Assembly (NCBI GenBank): GCA_004558975.1
Contig: SFZB01000015.1
Location: forward strand, 1-20,707
Direction: 5' to 3'
Length of the DNA: 20,707 nt
From: a bacterium
GTDB taxonomy: Bacteria; Bacillota; Clostridia; Oscillospirales; CAG-272
Made by a program: the position numbers and the translations under genes. The notes beneath the pieces were generated by a model. The model saw only the letters and a list, made by a program, of their open reading frames with translations. It had not been told where the DNA came from and made no database searches. Positions 7,486 to 15,000 of the stretch are shown here, piece after piece; position 1 is the stretch's first letter, and each line of letters begins with the position of its first letter.

Positions 7486-9621
7486 ATGGGATTGACACAT
7501 TCTTCGACCGGGCACGGCGCGGTGGACGGCGGGCTCGCCATTGACAGAAAACAGCCGGGCGATCGCGTCATCGCCCTCGCGGGGAATCCCAATGTGGGAA
7601 AAAGCACCCTGTTCAATACCCTGACCGGTCTCCACCAGCACACCGGTAACTGGCCCGGCAAAACGGTCGCGAGCGCGACCGGCTACGTCCGGGCGGGCGA
7701 ACGGGGATATCACCTGGTCGATATCCCCGGTACTTACTCGCTCTTCGCCTCCTCCGAAGAGGAAGAAGTCGCGAGGGATTTTCTCCTGTTCGGCGGCGCG
7801 GACGCCGCCGTCGTGGTCTGCGACGCCTGCACGCTGGAGCGGAATCTGAATCTCGTGTTGCAGGTCACGGAAATCGCGCCGCACACCGTCCTGTGCCTGA
7901 ACCTGGTGGAGGAAGCGGCGAAAAAGCGCATCCGCATTTCGACGGAGCGCCTCTCCGCGGCGCTCGGGATCCCCGTGATTGCCGTCAATGCACGGCGAAA
8001 GAATAGCGTCCTCCCCCTGCTCGCACTTTTGGAAACGCCGCCCGCGTCACCACCCGTGCGGGTCGATTACGGGGAGGAAATCGAGGAGGCCGTTCACCGG
8101 GTGGAGCCGTATCTTTCGGCATCACTCGGTGCCTCCTGCCCCACCCGTTGGCTCGCCCTGCGTCTACTCGCCCCCGACGCATCGCTCGCCGCCTCTACGG
8201 CGCGGCACCTCGCGTGTGACCCCATGGAGGTACCGGAGATTGCCCGCGCCGTTGAAGGGGCGCGTGATATGCTCGCGGCAAAGGGGCTTGCGGGAGACGC
8301 GCTCCGGGACAGAATCGTCGAGCGGATCATGCACCTCGCGCACGAGGTCGCCGCCGAAGCCGTCACCGTGCCGCCGCCCGGCACCTGTAACCGCGACCGC
8401 GCCATTGATCGGATCCTGACCGGGCGCGTCACCGCCTATCCCGCGATGCTGATTCTGCTAGCCGTCGTCTTTTGGCTGACGATCGTCGGGGCGAACTACC
8501 CCTCCGCCGCACTGTCGCGGCTCCTCTTCTCACTGGAGCCGCCGCTCACGAACCTCTTCGCCCATTGGCATTTCCCGGCGTGGCTCACGGGGCTCCTCGT
8601 CGACGGGGTGTTCCGCACCGTCGCCTGGGTAACGTCCGTCATGCTCCCGCCGATGGCGATCTTCTTCCCCCTCTTTACATTTCTCGAGGACGTCGGGTTC
8701 CTCCCGAGAATCGCATACAATCTCGACCGTCCTTTCTGCGCCTGTCACGCCTGCGGCAAGCAAGCGCTCACGATGTGCATGGGCTTCGGCTGTAATGCCG
8801 CCGGGGTGGTCGGATGCCGTATCATTGATTCTCCGCGTGAGCGCCTGCTCGCGATCCTCACGAATGCGTTCGTCCCCTGCAACGGTCGCTTCCCCACGCT
8901 CATCACGGTGCTGACCGTCTTTTTCGTCGGGTCGGCGGGCGGCATGTTTTCCTCGCTGACCTCCGCCCTGCTCCTGACCGCCGTCATTGTGCTCGCGGTG
9001 CTGATGACTCTGCTCGCCACGTGCCTCCTCTCCGTGACGTGCCTGCGCGGTACCCCCTCCGGTTTTACGCTCGAGTTGCCCCCTTACCGCCCGCCGCAAC
9101 TGAAGCAGATCCTCGTCCGTTCCGTCCTCGACAGGACGCTCTTTGTCCTCGGGCGGGCGATCGCGGTCGCCGCCCCGGCAGGTGCCGTCATCTGGCTGCT
9201 CGCCAACGTTTCTCCGGGGGGCGCGTCTCTGCTCGCATGGGGCGCGGGCGCGCTCGACCCGCTCGGGCATCTGCTCGGCATGGACGGCGTCCTGCTCCTA
9301 GCCTTTCTCCTTGCCCTCCCGGCAAACGAGATTCTCCTGCCGATTGCCCTCATGGCATACACCGCCGGTACGTCCCTCATGGATTACGGCGCGGGAGGAG
9401 AGCTCCGGGCACTGCTCCTTTCAGCGGGGTGGAGCCGTGAAACGGCGCTCTGCCTCGTGTTCTTCTGCCTGTTCCACTGGCCCTGCTCCACGACGATCCT
9501 CACCATTCACAAAGAGACAAAAAGTGTGCGTTGGACGCTCCTCGCCTGCGCCCTCCCCACGCTTTTCGGAATGCTCTTCTGCCTTGTGACGCACGGGCTC
9601 TTCGCCCTCTTCGGCGCGTGA
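7486..9621 (+). CDS. feoB: Ferrous iron transport protein B (FeoB)
   Basis: A 711-residue membrane Fe(II) transporter with an N-terminal GTPase. G1 is GNPNVGKS (33-40), G2 NWPGKT (55-60), G3 DIPG (79-82) and G4 NLVE (139-142), where the usual Asp is Glu. A helical spacer domain (about 200-300) follows, then hydrophobic helices from about 320 on. The two Gate/core regions are recognisable: DRPFCACHACGKQALTMCMG followed by FGCNAAG, and FVPCNGRFPTLI, the Firmicutes form of the first Cys motif. A shorter start than the in-frame GTG at 7471 was chosen because GAGG (7473-7476) lies 9 bases before ATG 7486. No feoC was seen. Confidence 0.95.
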   Translation: MGLTHSSTGHGAVDGGLAIDRKQPGDRVIALAGNPNVGKSTLFNTLTGLHQHTGNWPGKTVASATGYVRAGERGYHLVDIPGTYSLFASSEEEEVARDFLLFGGADAAVVVCDACTLERNLNLVLQVTEIAPHTVLCLNLVEEAAKKRIRISTERLSAALGIPVIAVNARRKNSVLPLLALLETPPASPPVRVDYGEEIEEAVHRVEPYLSASLGASCPTRWLALRLLAPDASLAASTARHLACDPMEVPEIARAVEGARDMLAAKGLAGDALRDRIVERIMHLAHEVAAEAVTVPPPGTCNRDRAIDRILTGRVTAYPAMLILLAVVFWLTIVGANYPSAALSRLLFSLEPPLTNLFAHWHFPAWLTGLLVDGVFRTVAWVTSVMLPPMAIFFPLFTFLEDVGFLPRIAYNLDRPFCACHACGKQALTMCMGFGCNAAGVVGCRIIDSPRERLLAILTNAFVPCNGRFPTLITVLTVFFVGSAGGMFSSLTSALLLTAVIVLAVLMTLLATCLLSVTCLRGTPSGFTLELPPYRPPQLKQILVRSVLDRTLFVLGRAIAVAAPAGAVIWLLANVSPGGASLLAWGAGALDPLGHLLGMDGVLLLAFLLALPANEILLPIALMAYTAGTSLMDYGAGGELRALLLSAGWSRETALCLVFFCLFHWPCSTTILTIHKETKSVRWTLLACALPTLFGMLFCLVTHGLFALFGA

Positions 9622-9679
9622 GATCCGCGCGGGGGACGGAATAGCCCACAGTCGGCGACCCCCTCTCCTCAAAAATGCA

Positions 9680-9708
9680 AAAAAGCGGTTCCGACGGAAC
9701 CGCTTTTT
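9680..9708. terminator. Bidirectional terminator after feoB
   Basis: AAAAAGCGGTTCC (9680-9692) and GGAACCGCTTTTT (9696-9708) form a 13-base stem with a GAC loop. The T-run on the plus strand ends feoAB; on the minus strand the T-rich run ends the serine ammonia-lyase/UPF0340 unit. Confidence 0.92.
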
Positions 9709-9759
9709 GTCTGCCGCGGGGCAGTCGAGTATCCTATGACCCTTATACAGCAGTGTTTT

Positions 9760-9792
9760 ATTTTACGAAGCGTTGTATTTTACAGAAGCGTT
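9760..9792. repeat. Imperfect short duplication at the UPF0340 stop codon
   Basis: ATTTTACGAAGCGTT (9760-9774) is repeated as ATTTTACAGAAGCGTT (9777-9792) with one extra base. The second copy contains the stop codon and last codons of the UPF0340 gene, so the first looks like a duplicated gene end. Confidence 0.45.
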
Positions 9793-10322
9793 TCATCATA
9801 GTGTGCGCGAATCCCGCCGATGAACTTCGGGCGCGTACGCGCGGCGATGAGGATGGCGGAACCGATGTGATCCATCGACAGCCGTACCGGCACAGCGACG
9901 CGGCGCAGATGCATACCGATGAGCGTCCCGCCGATATCCAGCCCGGCATTTGCCCGGATCTCCTCCACGACGACCGGGTGTGCAAACGAGGCGTAAGCGG
10001 CGGTGGCGAAAGAGCCGCCCGCCTTCGGCTGTGGGACGACATTGACGATCTCCGCCCCGGGCACCGCCTCGCGTTCTGTGACGATGGCGCGGTTCAGATG
10101 CTCACAGCACTGTGCCGCGAGCCATATCCCCCGCTCGTCGAGAACCGACCGAATCCCCGCGAGCAATTCCCCCGCGAGCTCGGGTCTGGAATCCGTCCCG
10201 ATGGTACTCCCCGCGACCTCGCTGGTCGAACAGCCGACGACCAGAATGTCCCCGCGGACAAGCCCCGCTTTTTCACATAGTTCCAAGGCGGCGCGCGCCG
10301 CCGTTTCCCGAATGTTTTCCAT
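9780..10322 (-). CDS. UPF0340 family protein (YwlG-like, DUF436)
   Basis: The 180-residue length matches the family (Bacillus YwlG, TIGR01440). Conserved blocks seen are DILVVGCSTSEVAGSTIG (about 25-42), QCCEHLNRAIV (71-81), VNVVPQPKAGGSFA and the MDHIGSAILIA segment near the end. The biochemical function is not established. I chose ATG 10322 because GAGAGGA precedes it and the family length fits; an upstream in-frame start at 10499 would overlap the serine ammonia-lyase gene. It lies 67 bases downstream of that gene on the same strand, with a shared terminator at 9680-9708, so co-transcription is likely. Confidence 0.88.
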   Translation of the reverse strand: MENIRETAARAALELCEKAGLVRGDILVVGCSTSEVAGSTIGTDSRPELAGELLAGIRSVLDERGIWLAAQCCEHLNRAIVTEREAVPGAEIVNVVPQPKAGGSFATAAYASFAHPVVVEEIRANAGLDIGGTLIGMHLRRVAVPVRLSMDHIGSAILIAARTRPKFIGGIRAHYDETLL

Positions 10323-10389
10323 TTTTAATTCCTCTCTTTCTGTTACTTCGCCGACGGGGCGAAGCCAAACGAATGGGGCGCGGCGCCGT

Positions 10390-11601
10390 TCAGGCGCGAC
10401 CTTCGTCCTGGTCGCGGTAAAGACTTGCCAGTCCCTTTTCGCTTGTCTCCCGATAACCGCGGCCGAGGTCGCGCCCCGTCTCGTACATGGTATGGACAAT
10501 GGTATCGAACGACACCTTACGCGTATTGGTTAGAAACCCGGCGAGCGAGATTGCATTGATGGCGCGGAGCGCCGCGACGGCGTTCCGCTCGATACAGGGG
10601 ATCTGCACCAGCCCCCGCACGGGGTCACAAGTCAGTCCCAGGTGATGCTCCATCGAGAGCTCCGCCGCATATTCCAGCTCGGCGATCGGGCGTTCGAACA
10701 GTTCCGCGAGTGCCGCGGCGGTCATGGAAGTGGCAGAACCGATCTCCGCCTGACAGCCGCATTCCGCGCCGCTGATACTGGCATTGGTCTTGATTAGGTT
10801 GCCGACGAGCCCGCCGGCGGCAAGTGCCCGGACGATTCTGTCGTCCGAAAAGTCATGCGTGACCTGCATATATTTGAGTGCTGCGGGCATGACCCCGGCG
10901 GCGCCGCAGGTGGGTGCCGTCACGACCGTCCCGCCCGAGGCGTTCTGTTCCGCCGTGGCATATGCGTACGCACAGACAAGTCTGTCCTCGGCGACGTCCG
11001 CCGGCTCGGACGCATCGCGATGCTCATATAGGTCGTGCGCCTTCCTCGCGACACCGAGCCCCCCGGGGAGGATCCCCGTCGTGCTCAGCCCCTCGTCGAT
11101 ACACGCACACATGGTCTTCCAGACGGTGAGAAGATACTCCCGGATTTCCTCACCCTCCGTCGCGAATACATAATCCGACAGGCGCCAGCCCCTCTCCCGG
11201 CAGAGGTCGGCGATCTCCCGGAACGTCGAGAGCGTGTAGATCTCCGGCTCCTCCTCGTTCGCCTCTCCGCGGAAGGCGATGGCGCCGCCGCCGAGACTGT
11301 ACGCGCGGCGGGTCTCGGTGTGATCCCGGTATTCCGCCGTAAGATCCATGGTATTGGGATGTTCGATTTCCGTGTTTTCACTCGCGAAAATGACCTCGGT
11401 GTCCGCAGGCATCACGCGTCTGATGACCGTGTCCGTCCCGTGCCCGCGCCCGGTCGCGGCAAGCGAGCCGTAGAGCGTCACACGATAGTGCGCGGCATCC
11501 GGGAACAGGGTGAGAAACCGTCGGGCGATCCGCTCCGGCCCCATGGTGTGGGAGCTGGAAGGTCCCGCCCCGATACGGTACAGAGCTTTGAGTGACTTCA
11601 T
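10390..11601 (-). CDS. sdaA: L-serine ammonia-lyase, single-chain, [4Fe-4S]-dependent
   Basis: Deaminates L-serine to pyruvate and ammonia. The 403-residue protein joins the beta domain (residues 1 to about 150, with GAGPSSSHTMGP at 11-22) and the catalytic alpha domain in one chain. The alpha domain shows the PTCGAAGVMPAALKYM segment (230-245), and the three expected cluster ligands Cys283 (CGCQAEIG), Cys325 (GLTCDP) and Cys336 (QIPCIERN); the missing fourth ligand is typical of dehydratase-type clusters. ATG 11601 follows GGAGGAGG with a 7-base gap. Upstream by 139 bases on the same strand is a DUF1015 gene, downstream a UPF0340 gene. The function assignment is firm from the motif set. Confidence 0.95.
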   Translation of the reverse strand: MKSLKALYRIGAGPSSSHTMGPERIARRFLTLFPDAAHYRVTLYGSLAATGRGHGTDTVIRRVMPADTEVIFASENTEIEHPNTMDLTAEYRDHTETRRAYSLGGGAIAFRGEANEEEPEIYTLSTFREIADLCRERGWRLSDYVFATEGEEIREYLLTVWKTMCACIDEGLSTTGILPGGLGVARKAHDLYEHRDASEPADVAEDRLVCAYAYATAEQNASGGTVVTAPTCGAAGVMPAALKYMQVTHDFSDDRIVRALAAGGLVGNLIKTNASISGAECGCQAEIGSATSMTAAALAELFERPIAELEYAAELSMEHHLGLTCDPVRGLVQIPCIERNAVAALRAINAISLAGFLTNTRKVSFDTIVHTMYETGRDLGRGYRETSEKGLASLYRDQDEGRA

Positions 11602-11740
11602 GTTTGTACCTCCTCCGCTCCCACCGGGAGCCGAAAGCATTTTCCGAAGATGCACCGCCCGATGTCATGTCCGATAAGTGCCCATTGGCATTCTGCGCCG
11701 ACAAAAAGGTGAAGGCATTCTGCCGGGGGCACTGCGCGCG

Positions 11741-12955
11741 TCAGCGGAGCAGACGCGCCTCCATATAGTATCTCTTGTCACGCGCCTGCCCCATCGAGAA
11801 CGTTTTACGCGGCAGGCTCCCGCTCGCCGTGACCGCCGGGAACAGTTCCTCCTTGCGGATACCCGAAAACAGGAATCCGAGCGCGTCCGGCGCCGCGGCA
11901 AGACGGCGGAGCGATTCTTCCCCGTGGATATAATCGACTTTCACCTCGGGGTGCCGCTCCAAAAAGGCATCGACCACGCCGACGGCAAGCGGATGGCACG
12001 CACGGGGATAGACGATTGTGTCCTCTCTGCCCCCGGCGACGAGCGTCACTTGCCCGTCCGGGAATTGCCCCGATTCTCCCATATCTGCCGCGAACGCGGC
12101 GAATGCCTGTGTCAGCGCGGCAGGGTCACACCCAGTCGCGATTCTGTAAATCGGTTCAAAGTCCAGGGCGGCAGCGTGCAGATTCACGACTTCCGCGAGC
12201 GCATACCGCAGGGGCGATGTCTCCGCCTCGTCGGGATGTGCCGCCTTGTACTGTTCGTAAATGGTTTTTGCCGTCGCGAGCGAGTGATTCCCGTCGCCGA
12301 CGGCGAGGATGAGCGGATGTTCTCCGTGCGCGAGCGCGGCAAGGCAGCCGTCAATGCGCGCCGCCTCCGATGCCTCCACGCGCCAGCCGGTGAGATGCCC
12401 GCCCCCCGCCATGAGAGGCGTGTCGTAAAGGGGTGTGAGCCCCTGCCCGCCCGCATACGGAGACAGGATTGTGTCGTCCGGGTCGTCGGCAAGCAGCATG
12501 ACGTGCGGCAGTTCATAAATGGCGTCACGGCGGATCTTCACGCGCGGAGGAATACGAGAGACGACGGTCGCCTCGGTCGCGCGGATCGGGCTGACCGCCC
12601 CCGCCGCAAAATCATAATCCTCGAGGTCGATCATGCCGACAAGACCCGGGCGGACTCTGCCGTCCGACTGGGTACGTTCCACGTAGACATAGCCGGTCGG
12701 CAGCTCGGAAAGAATCGTGTCACGGTAGGCGCGCATCGTCCGCGCGGTGCCGTCAATTCTGGCGTCCTCCCCGTCCCCGAGCCACGCCTCCGGCAGGATC
12801 ATCTTCAAGGTGGAGGGGGCGTCGCCGACGAAATCGCGGCATGCCTCCCAATAAGCGGGCTCGGACGTAAACTGGTCGCAGGCGATGACCGCCCACCGCT
12901 CGGCGTCCGTGCGGGAAAAGTCGGGTAAACTGATATTGGCGGGTAAAAAGTGCAT
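11741..12955 (-). CDS. DUF1015 family protein
   Basis: A 404-residue protein of the DUF1015 (COG4198) family, whose activity is unknown. Features seen are the N-terminal WAVIACDQFTSEPAYW segment (about 21-36), GDGNHSLATAK (220-230), which resembles the conserved family core, and the C-terminal RKTFSMGQARDKRYYMEAR. GGGGAGGAT lies 6-8 bases before ATG 12955. It has no signal peptide or membrane segment, so it is probably cytosolic. Members of this family often neighbour serine biosynthesis genes in clostridia (from general knowledge, not checked here); in this window the next gene is serine ammonia-lyase, 139 bases downstream without a clear terminator, which supports a link to serine metabolism. 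Confidence 0.85.
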   Translation of the reverse strand: MHFLPANISLPDFSRTDAERWAVIACDQFTSEPAYWEACRDFVGDAPSTLKMILPEAWLGDGEDARIDGTARTMRAYRDTILSELPTGYVYVERTQSDGRVRPGLVGMIDLEDYDFAAGAVSPIRATEATVVSRIPPRVKIRRDAIYELPHVMLLADDPDDTILSPYAGGQGLTPLYDTPLMAGGGHLTGWRVEASEAARIDGCLAALAHGEHPLILAVGDGNHSLATAKTIYEQYKAAHPDEAETSPLRYALAEVVNLHAAALDFEPIYRIATGCDPAALTQAFAAFAADMGESGQFPDGQVTLVAGGREDTIVYPRACHPLAVGVVDAFLERHPEVKVDYIHGEESLRRLAAAPDALGFLFSGIRKEELFPAVTASGSLPRKTFSMGQARDKRYYMEARLLR

Positions 12956-12996
12956 GGTAAATCCTCCCCGGTTCGGGAATCGTATGACGTGAAACG

Positions 12997-13018
12997 CCCG
13001 GGCTGGTCAAAGCCCGGG
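12997..13018 (-). terminator. Strong hairpin between membrane protein and DUF1015 genes
   Basis: CCCGGGCT (12997-13004) pairs with AGCCCGGG (13011-13018) around a GGTCAA loop; outer bases AAACG and CGTTT extend it with a bulge. On the minus strand only GCGTTTC follows, not a real U-tract, so it may be an attenuator or a weak terminator. Confidence 0.45.
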
Positions 13019-13038
13019 AACGTTTATCGCCGAAAAAG

Positions 13039-13704
13039 TCAGTCTGTGAGGAACGTTTTCATCGTGGCGATCATTTGTTCGATGCCAAGTCGGTCGTTCG
13101 CCGCGATGCGTTCTTCCAGCTCCGCGAGGCAGGACGTCAAACGTTCCGCCAACCCCGGCTCTGCGTGAGACACGGCGATACTGTCCGCAAGTTCTCCCAA
13201 ATGTCTGGCCGAAATGGCATCCGACACCTGCGCTTTCAGCGTGTACAGCCGATCGGCGACCCGACGCATCGGTGAATCGGCAGGGGCGGTGTGCGACGTC
13301 GGGCGGGTAGCGAAGTGGCAAATCATCGCTATGAGATAGAAGCCCAATACAAACACCAGCGTGATGAGCGGCAGGGCGAAAGGCACGCGCACACGGCATG
13401 CGGAAAGAATCATATAGAGGAAGGAAAGGATCAGCGTCACACCCCAGTAGACCAATGCGGAGAATGCGAGCGGCAGACCCGTATGCACTCTGCGATCCGA
13501 GGCATCGCCCCCGCCGACGGACAGCGACAGAGAGCGCAGGACAAACGCCAGCATCAGCGCACCGTAAGAAAACCAAAAAGCAAGCCGATAGGACTCCTGC
13601 AGTTTCCACGGCCGCATCGCCGCGAAAATGAGCAGATTCAGAAGCGCCGCGAGGATCAGCGTGATGAGCAGCGAGGGGAGTCTGCGTTTGGCAGTTTGAC
13701 GCAT
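13039..13704 (-). CDS. Four-helix integral membrane protein of unknown function
   Basis: A 221-residue protein with predicted membrane segments at about 9-29, 41-60, 78-102 and 108-131, and a positively charged N-terminus (RQTAKRR), which places it inside. The rest (about 140-221) is a soluble, charged, helical cytoplasmic tail with heptad-like spacing, ending EERIAANDRLGIEQMIATMKTF. I do not recognise the family. AAGGAG lies 10 bases before ATG 13704, and a strong promoter is at 13739-13767. The hairpin 12997-13018 separates it from DUF1015 on the same strand. Confidence 0.82.
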   Translation of the reverse strand: MRQTAKRRLPSLLITLILAALLNLLIFAAMRPWKLQESYRLAFWFSYGALMLAFVLRSLSLSVGGGDASDRRVHTGLPLAFSALVYWGVTLILSFLYMILSACRVRVPFALPLITLVFVLGFYLIAMICHFATRPTSHTAPADSPMRRVADRLYTLKAQVSDAISARHLGELADSIAVSHAEPGLAERLTSCLAELEERIAANDRLGIEQMIATMKTFLTD

Positions 13705-13738
13705 CGTTCAGTTTCTCCTTCTCTTAGGAACTATCTGT

Positions 13739-13767
13739 ATTCTATCATATTTCTCCGTCGAATGCAA
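13739..13767 (-). promoter_or_regulatory. Promoter of the membrane protein gene
   Basis: On the minus strand TTGCAT, 17 bases, TAGAAT, with TGA as extended -10, 35 bases before the start codon. Confidence 0.8.
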
Positions 13768-13807
13768 GCCCCCGACGCGCCCTGTGTCGCCTTATCCTTA
13801 CAAAGCG

Positions 13808-13849
13808 AAAAAACGACGGAGAGGAGCCGAAAGTACGACTTCTCTCCGT
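13808..13849 (-). terminator. Terminator of the FliB-like gene
   Basis: ACGGAGAG (13816-13823) and CTCTCCGT (13842-13849) pair, with further partial pairing inside and an AAAGTA loop. On the minus strand the stem is followed by CGTTTTTTCGC, a clear U-tract, 7 bases beyond the FliB-like stop codon. Confidence 0.85.
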
Positions 13850-13855
13850 TTGGTT

Positions 13856-14845
13856 TTATACCGCGGCAACCGCAACTTTATCACGGATCTCGCGCCGCAG
13901 TGCCCCGAGGATCCTCCCGACATTCTCCTCGCTGTATTCCACCTCCGCGGAATAGCGCCGTGCAAAATCGACGAGCTCCGCTTCGGGGAGCGGCGCGTCT
14001 TCGCTCTCGGCGGTATCCCATATATCCATGAGGAACCGGCACCCGAGAATGGAGAAGCCGACACGGGCGCGGTAATCCTCCTCGTCCACGGCGTGCGACA
14101 GATAGCGATACAGGAAATAGACCAGCACCTGCTCGGCGGGGATCTCGAAGCTTGATTCCGCCGCGCGGTAGGTACCGATCTTGCCGTGGCAGGACGCATG
14201 CATCAGGCGGCACAGCGTCTCGAAGCTCTCCGGCTCGGCAGTCTCCAGATCCTCAAAAAAGCCAATCCAGTTTTCCGTCGTGAGGTCAAGTCCGTCAATC
14301 CCCGCGGCGCGGGCAAGCCGCTCCGTCCGCTCATATACCGGGTAGGTTCTGTCCTGCGCGATGGTGATGAGTGCCGCGCGGCGCCCGAAAAAGCGCTGTT
14401 CTTCCTCGGTTTGCCCTTCGTCCTCGCCGTCATCGCCGGCGACGACCAACCGGAGGGGCTCCTCGTGCGTCAGGAGCAGCCGCGCCGCCTCCTCACACGC
14501 CATGCCCAGCCCAAATTCGATCCGGTCGCTGAAGTCGGCGCGGAAGCGCGGGTGATCCGCACAGATCTGACAGAGACCGCCCTCCCCGATATCGGTGATG
14601 ATGTCGCAGAGATTCTGACGATTTAAGAACGGGCAACGGCGATCCGCCCCCATGCGGAAAGCAGCACCCTCTTTGCCGTATCGCACTTCTTTGGCAAACC
14701 GTTTCCCCATCTCGCCCCCGATGGAACGGTAGAAATCGGCAGTATCTTCATCAATTTCCACGTCCCAACCGATGCAGCAATTATGCCGGCAGGCTCCTCC
14801 GATACAGTGGAAATCTTTATAAAAATCCGGTGTTATTTCTTTCAT
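13856..14845 (-). CDS. fliB: FliB-like cysteine-cluster protein (flagellin lysine N-methylase family)
   Basis: A 329-residue protein with the Cys pattern of the FliB/YkgJ-like family: Cys14, Cys19, Cys23, Cys24 (HCIGGACRHNCC), Cys71 (RRCPFLN), Cys80, Cys92, Cys95 (QICADHPR) and Cys117. The clustered cysteines suggest a metal centre. In Salmonella FliB is needed for methylation of lysines in flagellin, and proteins of this type in clostridia are routinely named after it. No flagellar gene lies in this window, so the real substrate is uncertain. AAAAGGAG lies 6 bases before ATG 14845. It has its own promoter, back-to-back with that of the next gene. Confidence 0.8.
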   Translation of the reverse strand: MKEITPDFYKDFHCIGGACRHNCCIGWDVEIDEDTADFYRSIGGEMGKRFAKEVRYGKEGAAFRMGADRRCPFLNRQNLCDIITDIGEGGLCQICADHPRFRADFSDRIEFGLGMACEEAARLLLTHEEPLRLVVAGDDGEDEGQTEEEQRFFGRRAALITIAQDRTYPVYERTERLARAAGIDGLDLTTENWIGFFEDLETAEPESFETLCRLMHASCHGKIGTYRAAESSFEIPAEQVLVYFLYRYLSHAVDEEDYRARVGFSILGCRFLMDIWDTAESEDAPLPEAELVDFARRYSAEVEYSEENVGRILGALRREIRDKVAVAAV

Positions 14846-14875
14846 GGTAAACTCCTTTTAGATCGATTGTCGCCT

Positions 14876-14904
14876 ATTGTAACAAAAGATTGCAAGGATG
14901 GCAA
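14876..14904 (-). promoter_or_regulatory. Promoter of the FliB-like gene
   Basis: On the minus strand TTGCCA, 17 bases, TACAAT, with TGT as extended -10. It lies 31 bases before the start codon. Confidence 0.82.
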
Positions 14905-14923
14905 CACTATTGCACAATTCACA

Positions 14924-14952
14924 TTGAAAATCTTCATAACGCATGATAGAAT
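14924..14952 (+). promoter_or_regulatory. Promoter of the unknown gene 15001-16224
   Basis: TTGAAA (14924-14929), 17 bases, TAGAAT (14947-14952), with TGA as extended -10. Its -35 is 20 bases from the -35 of the opposite promoter (14899-14904). ATTGCA occurs at 14889-14894 and 14909-14914, two helical turns apart. Confidence 0.8.
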
Positions 14953-14964
14953 AAATACAAATCC

Positions 14965-14977
14965 GGGGAAATTCCCC
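14965..14977. promoter_or_regulatory. Perfect palindrome in the leader of gene 15001
   Basis: GGGGAAATTCCCC is a 13-base inverted repeat with 6-base arms and a central A. It lies about +7 to +19 from the expected start of transcription, well placed for a repressor operator or a leader hairpin. Confidence 0.5.
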
Positions 14978-15000
14978 ACTTTACATAACGGAGGACCATT

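Noticed and set aside
8530..9270. 246-codon minus-strand frame within feoB
   Set aside because: Highly charged Arg/Glu/Asp-rich sequence opposite the hydrophobic FeoB membrane helices, a typical reverse-complement artefact.
11035..11595. 186-codon plus-strand frame over serine ammonia-lyase
   Set aside because: Shadow of a gene with all three cluster cysteines and a strong ribosome site.
11678..12928. 416-codon open frame on the plus strand over DUF1015
   Set aside because: It is the Arg-rich antisense shadow of the DUF1015 gene, which has a good ribosome site and conserved family blocks.
13291..14031. 246-codon plus-strand frame spanning a membrane gene, a promoter and a terminator
   Set aside because: It crosses the promoter at 13739-13767 and the hairpin at 13816-13849 and has low-complexity Arg/Gln-rich sequence.
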